From assembly GCA_025997795.1 (NCBI GenBank), contig BNVB01000024.1, positions 1 through 31,248 on the forward strand: DNA of 31,248 nt, in the 5' to 3' direction. Below the pieces are notes generated by a model that did not search any database, was not told the origin of the DNA, and worked only from the letters and a program-made list of their open reading frames with translations. The translations under genes were made by a program, and so were the position numbers. This DNA is from Spirochaetia bacterium. Lineage in GTDB: Bacteria; Spirochaetota; Spirochaetia; Treponematales; Breznakiellaceae. This document shows, piece by piece, positions 23,085-29,680 of this stretch; positions within the stretch are counted from its first letter, which is position 1; each line of letters opens with the position of its first letter.

Positions 23085-24185
23085 CTACAGCCCCAGATCG
23101 GAAGCTGTGTAGTACTTGCTGTCATCAACCAGCACGCTCTTTACATTGTCCTGGTAAATCGCCGTTGACTGAAGCAGCAAGGAAGGTACGATGTAGGGCT
23201 TGCCGTCTTTCTGGCTGCCGTTTTCGTAATCCTTGGTATTGTTCACCTGTACAGGCTTGCCTTCGATAATGGCTTTGAGGATTTCCACGGTGGCCGCCGC
23301 CAGAGACCGGGTATCCTTGAAGACGGTGGCATACTGCTCACCTGCCAGAATCGCCTTAACCGAGGGAAGTTCCGCATCCTGGCCGCCCACTATCGGCATG
23401 GGTTTTCCGGCGCTGCCGTAACCAACACCCTTGAGGGAGGAGATGATCCCCAGGCTGATGCCGTCGTAGGGAGAAAGAACACCGTCAATGGTCCGGGAGG
23501 TATAGTAGGCCGAAAGGAGGTTATCCATACGGGCCTGGGCGGTGGCGCCGTCCCAACGAAGGGTACCAACCACGTTCATTCCCTCCTGACCGGAACCGAC
23601 GATTAGGGTCTTGGCATCCAGGTAGGATTTAAGCACATCCATGGCTCCATTATAGAAGAAATAAGCGTTATTATCATCCGGAGAGCCGCCAAAAAGTTCG
23701 ATATATTTGGGGTTCGCCGCAGTGGCGCTGTTAAGATCAAGTCCCTTTACCATGATGTCGCCCATCTGGCCGCCAACCTTGTAGTTATCAAAAGATACAT
23801 AATAATCCACATAGGGGCTGTTCCGGATAAGCCGGTCATAGGCAATAACGGGGATTCCCGCATCGTGGGCTTTTTCCAGTACCGCAGTAAGGGATTCACC
23901 GTCAATTGAAGCGATAACCAGGGCCTTAACACCCTTGGTGATCATGTTTTCAATCTGGGCAACCTGGTTTTCAATCACGTCATCGCCAAACTGAAGATCG
24001 CCGGTGTAACCCAGGGCTTCCACCCCGGCCTTGACGCTTTCACCGTCGGAGATCCATCGCTGGGATGACCGGGTGGGCATGGCGATACCGATGGAAGCGC
24101 TTGTCTTTTTACCGCATCCGGCCAGGACCAGTCCCGCTGCCATAACCAGCAGCAGCAGGCACACAATACCTGTAATTTTCCTCAT
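23085..24185 (-). CDS. chvE: Sugar-binding lipoprotein of the ABC transporter (ChvE type)
   Basis: Periplasmic_binding_4-family sugar receptor, 366 residues. The lipoprotein signal is MRKITGIVCLLLLVMAAGLV with lipobox LAGC (Cys near residue 25). The mature protein has SIGIAMPTRSSQRWISDGES, GVKALVIASIDGESLTAVLE, GIPVIAYDRLIRNSPYVDYY, VGGQDAELPSVKAILAGEQY, and the ChvE-type ending with a long YIVPSLLLQSTAIYQDNV. In Agrobacterium ChvE binds several pyranoses including arabinose, galactose and glucose; the linked araBAD suggests arabinose here. The ATG at 24185 follows TTGGAGGAATGT; 13 longer in-frame codons are rejected. First gene of the operon. Confidence 0.94.
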   Translation of the reverse strand: MRKITGIVCLLLLVMAAGLVLAGCGKKTSASIGIAMPTRSSQRWISDGESVKAGVEALGYTGDLQFGDDVIENQVAQIENMITKGVKALVIASIDGESLTAVLEKAHDAGIPVIAYDRLIRNSPYVDYYVSFDNYKVGGQMGDIMVKGLDLNSATAANPKYIELFGGSPDDNNAYFFYNGAMDVLKSYLDAKTLIVGSGQEGMNVVGTLRWDGATAQARMDNLLSAYYTSRTIDGVLSPYDGISLGIISSLKGVGYGSAGKPMPIVGGQDAELPSVKAILAGEQYATVFKDTRSLAAATVEILKAIIEGKPVQVNNTKDYENGSQKDGKPYIVPSLLLQSTAIYQDNVKSVLVDDSKYYTASDLGL

Positions 24186-24236
24186 ACATTCCTCCAAATC
24201 CTTTGAATTTTGCGTTAGGTACACGCATCAAACTTC

Positions 24237-24265
24237 CTTATAACACAGCATTTCCATGCTGTCAA
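24237..24265 (-). promoter_or_regulatory. Promoter and dyad operator of the chvE-gguAB-araBAD operon
   Basis: On the - strand TTGACA (24265-24260), exactly 17 bases, TATAAG (24242-24237): the strongest promoter in the window. A perfect dyad, ACAGCAT-N4-ATGCTGT (24245-24262), fills the spacer and overlaps the -35, where a bound repressor would block RNA polymerase. The size and 4-base centre suit a GntR- or LacI-type dimer. No such regulator is encoded in the window. The -35 begins only 18 bases after the preceding gene's stop. Confidence 0.75.
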
Positions 24266-24282
24266 GGATACTTTTCGGTATC

Positions 24283-25449
24283 TTAAAACCGCCAGCCAAG
24301 ACCGGCGCTGACACGGACAAAACGCGGTGCGGAACCCCGGGATGACGGGCAGTATAAGTAATCAAGTCCCGCTTCTGCAAAGAGGCCCCGCCAGAGCATC
24401 CACTCAAAGGAAGCGCCGCCATTGATAGCAAAGAGCAGGGTTTGTTCTGTTCCCGATTCGGCTCCGGTGCCGTCATTAAAGAGAAAGCGGATGTTTGTAA
24501 AAGCCGCCAGGCCTCCGCCGGCCCGCAGCTTTAGCGCCATGGTCCACTGGTTAAACCATTTCTGGTATACCACATCCACATTACCCAGCCACAGTTGGCC
24601 CTTCAATGTATAACTGCTGTGTTTGGTGGTAATCGACGACATGGACGGGCTAAGCTCAAGGCCAAGGCTTCCCCACATACGGCGCAGGGGCACAAAGCTT
24701 ACCCTGCCGTAAAAACCAAGGGGATAAAATGTCTTGTTATATTTTTCAAAGAGGTATCCTCCCAGGGGAACAAGGGGCGTATATCCAAGAGAAACAGAAA
24801 ACCCTGTGTTACGTTCAAAGTCTACCTTAAAACCGGAAAGCCGCTGTTCTATGCCGCCGGGATTGGTGATCACAATTTCGTAGGATCCCAGGACAAGGGA
24901 AGAGGTGGGAAAAGACGCTATGATGCTTGTTTCATCATCGCTATAACTTAGTTTGGACGGGGTAATTGATTTTTTATCCGGGCCGGGGCTTAAGTACAGG
25001 ACGGCTCCTTCTGCCAGATCGGCACCGCTTATCGTTAAGAAAAATTCTTCCGCTTTACTGTCGATGCTGCCGGAAAGCGGAGTAAACTGTACCGCCGCCG
25101 GAGCTTTGGCAGCAAACACCCGGATGCCCACCCATTCGGAAGAGGCGGCAATTTTTCCCAGCACATTGTAGGTATTGATCCGGTAACGGTACATGCCGGG
25201 GGTAAGGGAAAGTTCGACAAAAATATTTTCGGTCCGCTGTTTTATTTCCGGGACCCATGTTTCGCTCTGGGCCTGCCGCTCTATTTCTACTTCGTAAAAA
25301 TAGGCGTTAACCCTGTTCCAGCTTATGCGCTGCTGAATTTTTCCGTCTGCCCCAAGTTGATAATCTGAACTTGCCTGACCTTGCTGGGCCCAAAGCGCCG
25401 GAGAAAACAAAACTACAAGAAAAAGTACGGCGAACTTTTTGTTAATCAT
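24283..25449 (-). CDS. Outer-membrane beta-barrel protein with FN3-like and IPT-like N-terminal domains
   Basis: 388 residues from ATG 25449, which overlaps the FecR gene's stop by eight bases. The signal peptide is MINKKFAVLFLVVLFSPALW with cleavage near AQQ. Next is an FN3-like module (ISWNRVNAYFYEVEIER ... GMYRYRINTY) like those repeated in the FecR protein. An IPT/TIG-like stretch follows (VQFTPLSGSIDSKAEEFFLT ... GSYEIVITNPGG). From about residue 215 there are alternating aromatic/glycine strands (VSLGYTPLVPLGGYLF, LGFYGRVSFVPLRRMWG, AGLDYLYCP, VSAGLGWRF) and a terminal Phe, the signature of an outer-membrane barrel. Ligand or partner is unknown. The longer in-frame start adds 18 codons inside the FecR gene and is rejected. 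Confidence 0.75.
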   Translation of the reverse strand: MINKKFAVLFLVVLFSPALWAQQGQASSDYQLGADGKIQQRISWNRVNAYFYEVEIERQAQSETWVPEIKQRTENIFVELSLTPGMYRYRINTYNVLGKIAASSEWVGIRVFAAKAPAAVQFTPLSGSIDSKAEEFFLTISGADLAEGAVLYLSPGPDKKSITPSKLSYSDDETSIIASFPTSSLVLGSYEIVITNPGGIEQRLSGFKVDFERNTGFSVSLGYTPLVPLGGYLFEKYNKTFYPLGFYGRVSFVPLRRMWGSLGLELSPSMSSITTKHSSYTLKGQLWLGNVDVVYQKWFNQWTMALKLRAGGGLAAFTNIRFLFNDGTGAESGTEQTLLFAINGGASFEWMLWRGLFAEAGLDYLYCPSSRGSAPRFVRVSAGLGWRF

Positions 25450-27265
25450 TGCCAAACAGTACCCCGCTTTCCTGGCCTTCTGCGGCCTCGTAATGGCCCA
25501 CATCTATGGCAAAATTTCCTGCCGCGGCTTGTCCCCGGCGTTCACCGTCCAGGGCGTTTAACTGCCAGCGGAAGAGGCCCCGGTCAAGAACCGTTAAATC
25601 CGTCAGCTTGTAACTTGTTCCGTTTGTAATGGTGGTTCTAAAGGTCATCACCGTTGAAGCGGGTTGTACATGGTACAAAATCAATTCATAGGCCGAAGCG
25701 CCCTCTACACTGTCCCAAACAAAGGTAATTGTCCGGTTTTGTTGAATAAGGCCTTCTTCGGTAAAGATCTGTTCGTTTAGGGGCGCTCTTAATTTCGGCG
25801 CAGCCAAAGGCGCAGTGCGGACCACCGGGGCAGGTGTACCAGGGGTAACAAGGGGCCTTGTCTGTACCGGCGGAGCGCCTGCCAGTATCACCACGGGCTG
25901 GGCGGGAGAAACCATGGAATTATCGCTGTTACTGCCTGTTTGATACACACCCCAATAATATTCGCCGGGGGCAAGCTGTGCCTGCCGTATATCCAGGGCA
26001 TAGTAGTTGTCCCGAACCCGCTCTGCAATAAGGGGGTCTTTTAAATCTTCCCGTATGGAAAACAAAAACGTATAATATGCCGCATCGTCTTCCGGTTTCC
26101 AGCTAAAGTACCGTCTGGTTTCATCTCCACCCAGATAAATGGCCTCCTGTTTTTTAAGCGGCTGTGGAACGCTTAATTCGCCCGAGGCTTCTATAGTAAA
26201 AAATGCGGAAAGACTTTGCGGAGGCGTTCCTTCAAAATCCCTCCCGTAAAGCGGTCTTACCCGCCAGGAATAGCTTCCCGGCGGCAGACCGCTCATAACG
26301 GTGGAACAAACTTCCCCGCCGGGGCTTTGTATTTGAAGGCTCCGCAGTAATGCTGAATTGGCGGAAAAAAGTTCCACAAGGTAAACCGATGCTTCTTCGG
26401 TGGTTTTCCACTGGAACCGTATGCCGGGCCGGTCTGTTCTGAACCGGAACCGTTCGCCATCCAACGGACGAATTAAAACCGGGGCGTTTACCTGCACTAT
26501 CTGCAGCCTGCCGGACACGGCCCCCGCTTTTACCGGCATTTCGCCCTGGTCTGTGGGGTAAAGCCGCCAATAATACACACCGCTATCCAGCGGAACAAGT
26601 TGTTCGGTTCCGGCGGCAAGCTTGCCGGCGGCAGTGCCGCCGTTTTGGCGGTGAATCATTTGGGTAAACTGACGATCCTTTGCAATATCCAGGGTAGTTT
26701 CTTTTTCACCGCTTTCCCAGGAAAAAGGTACGGTAAGCGCTTCTCTCCCGATGTTTAGATATTTTGCCTGGGTTCTGGGTTTTAACAGAACGATCCTGCC
26801 CGCAGAAAGAAGTGAAACCTGTTCCGCCTGTAGTATCCGCCTTTCATCTCCCTGCCAGAGTTCAGCGCTGCCTTCATAGAGGCGCAATTCCGGGGCGGAT
26901 CTAATGCCCTGCTGTACCTGCCCCGCCGAAACAATTTGGATAAGGGTGCTTTCATGGATGTTGATAAGGTGAAGCTTATCTTCGAAATGTACGGTTGCTT
27001 CCGATCGTTCTGCGGTACGGATAAAATCTCCGGCATAAACCGGGCTTTCCTGGCGCAGTCTGTCCCATAAGACCCGGTTAGGAAAACGCCGCTGGACCGC
27101 CCGGTATTTCCAGCTTACCGCTGCCAGGGGTTTTTCGGAAAACCTGGTTAAGGTGCGGTTAAGGTCCTGCCAAAAAAGCAAGAGTACCAGCAATGCTCCG
27201 GCGGCAGAGAGGCCGATATAGATAAAATCTGCGGGGCCCGCTTTATCCTTTTGCATTTCCTCCAT
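25442..27265 (-). CDS. FecR-domain membrane protein with four FN3-like modules
   Basis: 607-residue protein with one N-terminal membrane helix (residues about 14-32), so the rest should be periplasmic. A FecR domain (about 65-170) is recognised by SPVYAGDFIRTAERSEATVH and the following LHLINIHESTLIQIV. Then come four modules with the pattern F-x-W at 181, 285, 388 and 516 and Y/F-x-W-x-V/L at 231, 332, 436 and 565, spaced about 100 residues. The third and fourth are separated by a Pro/Thr linker (RPLVTPGTPAPVVRTAPL). Classical FecR relays outer-membrane receptor state to a sigma factor; here the partner appears to be the adjacent cyclase. It overlaps the cyclase gene by 23 bases (14 if ATG 27256, after GGAGG, is used) and the barrel gene by eight. 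Confidence 0.82.
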   Translation of the reverse strand: MEEMQKDKAGPADFIYIGLSAAGALLVLLLFWQDLNRTLTRFSEKPLAAVSWKYRAVQRRFPNRVLWDRLRQESPVYAGDFIRTAERSEATVHFEDKLHLINIHESTLIQIVSAGQVQQGIRSAPELRLYEGSAELWQGDERRILQAEQVSLLSAGRIVLLKPRTQAKYLNIGREALTVPFSWESGEKETTLDIAKDRQFTQMIHRQNGGTAAGKLAAGTEQLVPLDSGVYYWRLYPTDQGEMPVKAGAVSGRLQIVQVNAPVLIRPLDGERFRFRTDRPGIRFQWKTTEEASVYLVELFSANSALLRSLQIQSPGGEVCSTVMSGLPPGSYSWRVRPLYGRDFEGTPPQSLSAFFTIEASGELSVPQPLKKQEAIYLGGDETRRYFSWKPEDDAAYYTFLFSIREDLKDPLIAERVRDNYYALDIRQAQLAPGEYYWGVYQTGSNSDNSMVSPAQPVVILAGAPPVQTRPLVTPGTPAPVVRTAPLAAPKLRAPLNEQIFTEEGLIQQNRTITFVWDSVEGASAYELILYHVQPASTVMTFRTTITNGTSYKLTDLTVLDRGLFRWQLNALDGERRGQAAAGNFAIDVGHYEAAEGQESGVLFGND

Positions 27266-28991
27266 CCCGCAGCCCGCTTACGGCAAAGATCCGTATTGGG
27301 TCTGTTTTTCCCTTGACTGTTGCCTGCGGCATTTCCTTTACTTTGAGACTGCTGCCAATCAAATTCCAGGTACTTTCGGTAATCAAAATATCGGTACCCA
27401 TTTCCTTGGTTAACCCTTCTGTACGGGAAGCAAGGTTTACCGGATCTCCTACCACGGTGTATTCCATGCGCCGTTCATTGCCTATCTGCCCGGCAATGAC
27501 CATGCCTGTATTAATTCCGCAGCCTATGTGTATGGGCGGATTTTTGTAATCCCCCTCCCGGCGGCCTTTGTTCATTTCCAAAAGGGCGGCCCGCATTAAA
27601 AGAGCGGAGCGTACGGCATTAAGCGCATCCTCTTCCGGACTGCCGGCAGTGGAAGCGGCTCCCCAATGGGCCATAAGGGCATCACCTATAAATTTATCCA
27701 CCACACCGCCGGTTTTTTCTACACAAGGTACCATGCGGTCAAAATAATCGTTAAGCCAACTGACAATTTTATCCGGCGCTTCTTCGCCGAATTTTCTGGT
27801 AAAGGTTTCCGATTTTTCGGTAAAACCGCGGATATCGGTAAACATAATTGCAGCATGCCGCGGAAGGCCGCCGGGTTTTATCTCTCCCAGCATGGCCCGC
27901 AGGGCAATATCCCGGTTGGTAAAACGGCCAAAAATTTCCAGGGCTCCGCTCATCCTGCCAAAGCTTTCGGTTAGTTCGCCAATTTCGTCCCTGGTTTTGG
28001 GCGAAAGGGTCACTTCAAATTCACCGCCTTCTATTTGCCGGGCCGCCCGGCTTAGGGCCTGTATGGGAAGGGTGATGGATCTGCTGAAAAGCCAGATAAC
28101 AATACCGGCAATCAACAGGACAGCAATGGTAAGATAGATGTTGCGCCGGGTAACGGCGGCTATTCCTTCAAATACCCGGCTGTATTCAATGCTGGTAATT
28201 ATTGCGGCATTACCCAGCGAAAGTTTGGTAAAGGCCCCAAAGTAGCGCGTGCCGTCTGTGTCGGTATAGAGGCTTTGCATTCCCGTCTGGGGATTTTCAC
28301 GCATGGCCCTGACAAAGGGATCGTTTCCCGCATTGGCGGCGGCGCTTACCAGTTCCGCATTGGGATGGACCAGAATGTCCGCATCGCCGTTAACCAAAAA
28401 GCTGGCATTGGCGCCGCTGCCGTAACTTTCCGCCAGGGCATCGGCGGAAAAAAGAAACAGCGCCGCGCCGTTTTGCCAGGGGAAAAAACAGGCCGTTAGG
28501 GGAAAGTCCAGGGCCAGGGCGGCATTAAGCAAAAGCGTTTCACCGTTTACCGCCCGGGCCGCAGCGGCGGCGCTTTGGCCGTCTATCCAGTTATGGATCA
28601 TGGTGATATCAACGCCGCTTTCCAGCAAAAACCGTTCGTTCAAAAGCAGCATGACCGGAGAAAGATCCGCAGTAAACAACCCCACAGCGGCAATGCTGCG
28701 GTAAGCATCAAAAAACCAAACGGATGCTTTTTCCGCCGCCCCTTCACCTGCCACATCAAAAAGGAGACCCGTATTAAGCTGCATTTGCCGCAGGGTTTCT
28801 TCGGTACGGGCCGCGGCCAGGCGGTTTACCTCGTAGTTATGATCCTCGGCGGTAATCCGTATATCTTCGGTAATAAGCCAGGAAGAAAGCATGGTGATAG
28901 CCCCAAGCGAGATAAGGGAAATAATTGAAATAGCCGCCACCAGTTTTACCCACAGGGGAAAACGGACACTGCTTTGTTTTTCACCGCTCAC
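27243..28991 (-). CDS. Membrane class III adenylate cyclase with extracytoplasmic sensor and HAMP domains
   Basis: 582 residues. TM1 is about 14-40, followed by an extracytoplasmic sensor region of about 240 residues (with a dCache-like ending YFGAFTKLSLGNAAIITSIE). TM2 is about 284-304, HAMP about 304-356 (SITLPIQALSRAARQIEGGE), and the cyclase domain about 378-575. Catalytic residues are intact: metal Asp386 in FTDIRGFT, Lys433 and Asp437 in DKFIGDALMAHWG, and Asp516, Asn519, Arg523 in YTVVGDPVNLASRTEG. The Lys/Asp pair predicts ATP rather than GTP as substrate. The start is GTG with AAGGTGG six bases upstream. It is first of a three-gene overlapping operon with the FecR and barrel proteins, implying a signal passed from outer membrane or periplasm to cytoplasmic cAMP. 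Confidence 0.9.
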   Translation of the reverse strand: MSGEKQSSVRFPLWVKLVAAISIISLISLGAITMLSSWLITEDIRITAEDHNYEVNRLAAARTEETLRQMQLNTGLLFDVAGEGAAEKASVWFFDAYRSIAAVGLFTADLSPVMLLLNERFLLESGVDITMIHNWIDGQSAAAAARAVNGETLLLNAALALDFPLTACFFPWQNGAALFLFSADALAESYGSGANASFLVNGDADILVHPNAELVSAAANAGNDPFVRAMRENPQTGMQSLYTDTDGTRYFGAFTKLSLGNAAIITSIEYSRVFEGIAAVTRRNIYLTIAVLLIAGIVIWLFSRSITLPIQALSRAARQIEGGEFEVTLSPKTRDEIGELTESFGRMSGALEIFGRFTNRDIALRAMLGEIKPGGLPRHAAIMFTDIRGFTEKSETFTRKFGEEAPDKIVSWLNDYFDRMVPCVEKTGGVVDKFIGDALMAHWGAASTAGSPEEDALNAVRSALLMRAALLEMNKGRREGDYKNPPIHIGCGINTGMVIAGQIGNERRMEYTVVGDPVNLASRTEGLTKEMGTDILITESTWNLIGSSLKVKEMPQATVKGKTDPIRIFAVSGLRDGGNAKG

Positions 28992-29002
28992 ACAAAACCA
29001 CC

Positions 29003-29032
29003 TTGTTGTTTGTTTTCCGGAATGGTTATACT
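29003..29032 (+). promoter_or_regulatory. Putative promoter of the small gene pair, leaderless geometry
   Basis: TTGTTG (29003-29008), 18 bases, TATACT (29027-29032), and the ATG at 29039 only six bases later, without any Shine-Dalgarno. The intergenic gap to the divergent cyclase gene is 47 bases. The sequence here also reads TATAAC on the other strand (29030-29025), but no matching -35 for the cyclase was found. Confidence 0.45.
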
Positions 29033-29038
29033 GGACTT

Positions 29039-29272
29039 ATGACAGCAGATACCGCGGGCCTTACTTTTCAACAACCTTTTTCCACGCTGGAAGAGGCTTT
29101 GGCAGAAGCGGATCGCCGCTCCGAAGCTCGCAAAGCCAATCCGTCCCTGTATTCCCTCAAGGATTCCCACGGCATATTGGAACACAGTAAAGCCTGGGGC
29201 AAAGATGTGGATGTAGTTGCGGAAATTCGTAAAATGCGAGATGAATGGGACTCGCCCGAAGAAAATGGCTAA
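29039..29272 (+). CDS. Hypothetical small protein (77 residues), first of an overlapping pair
   Basis: Not recognised. MTADTAGLTFQQPFSTLEEA is followed by a helical acidic/basic middle (LAEADRRSEARKANPSLYSL) and an acidic C-terminus (IRKMRDEWDSPEENG). No signal peptide or membrane segment. The ATG at 29039 is preferred to the TTG at 29003 because the latter lies in the promoter. It overlaps the next gene by eight bases and is divergent from the cyclase. The two-small-gene overlap with an acidic tail recalls type II antitoxins, but no antitoxin fold is evident. Confidence 0.6.
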   Translation: MTADTAGLTFQQPFSTLEEALAEADRRSEARKANPSLYSLKDSHGILEHSKAWGKDVDVVAEIRKMRDEWDSPEENG

Positions 29273-29444
29273 GCCTGGTACAGACAATATCCCAGCACGT
29301 ATAAGTACGCAAGAAGCGCTTGATATGGGACGAGGCATTGCCAAACGGCTTGGTTCCACTCTGTCAACAGACCGTTTTCTTGAACTCAGGCGGCAGGACA
29401 AAATTCTGGAAGATTTTCTTGACGCGCTCCACAAAAAGGAATGA
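29265..29444 (+). CDS. Hypothetical small protein (59 residues), second of an overlapping pair
   Basis: Not recognised. MAKPGTDNIPARISTQEALD leads into a helical, basic segment (MGRGIAKRLGSTLSTDRFLE) and LRRQDKILEDFLDALHKKE. The ATG at 29265 lies inside the end of the preceding gene (GAAGAAAATGGC), so translation is coupled; the in-frame start 16 codons earlier would overlap far more. It could be a DNA- or protein-binding partner of its neighbour, but its length is short for a known toxin. Confidence 0.55.
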   Translation: MAKPGTDNIPARISTQEALDMGRGIAKRLGSTLSTDRFLELRRQDKILEDFLDALHKKE

Positions 29445-29680
29445 ATGCAATTCGATAATGAGGGTCCCCGGTGAATAAGATTTTTTGCCTTCACAATTTC
29501 CCCCGCCGCTACTGCCGTCATATTATAACTATTTTTATTACCGCAAAGTCGAATCGAACCTTTGGGTCGCAGTAAAAGAAGTAAGATCTGGAACCATACT
29601 CTTTTTTTTGTCCTCCTTCCTTATTCGACTTCTTCGACTCGCGGTTCACCATCTTCCAAAATTGACCAGACCTTTCTGTG
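29445..29680. other. Intergenic region without a supported gene
   Basis: No supported gene is seen. A 9-bp inverted repeat (AAGTCGAAT at 29546-29554, ATTCGACTT at 29623-29631) frames a 19-codon - strand reading frame (29597-29538, starting MVPDLTSFTATQ). AAGGAGG lies about 14 bases before that start, rather far for a ribosome-binding site. It ends in two successive stops. It may be the relic of a gene start; I do not call it a gene. An eight-T run lies at 29602-29609. Confidence 0.5.

Noticed and set aside
28988..29521. A 177-codon - strand frame opposite the two small genes
   Set aside because: Its composition (Ser/Arg-rich) is that of an antisense shadow and it overlaps the cyclase start. 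The overlapping + strand pair has better start and promoter placement. Some doubt remains, since all three are unrecognised.
29540..29600. A tRNA 3' end suggested by GGTTCGATTCGAC on the - strand
   Set aside because: The T-arm stem does not pair with a seven-base loop, and no acceptor, anticodon or D arm could be found around it.
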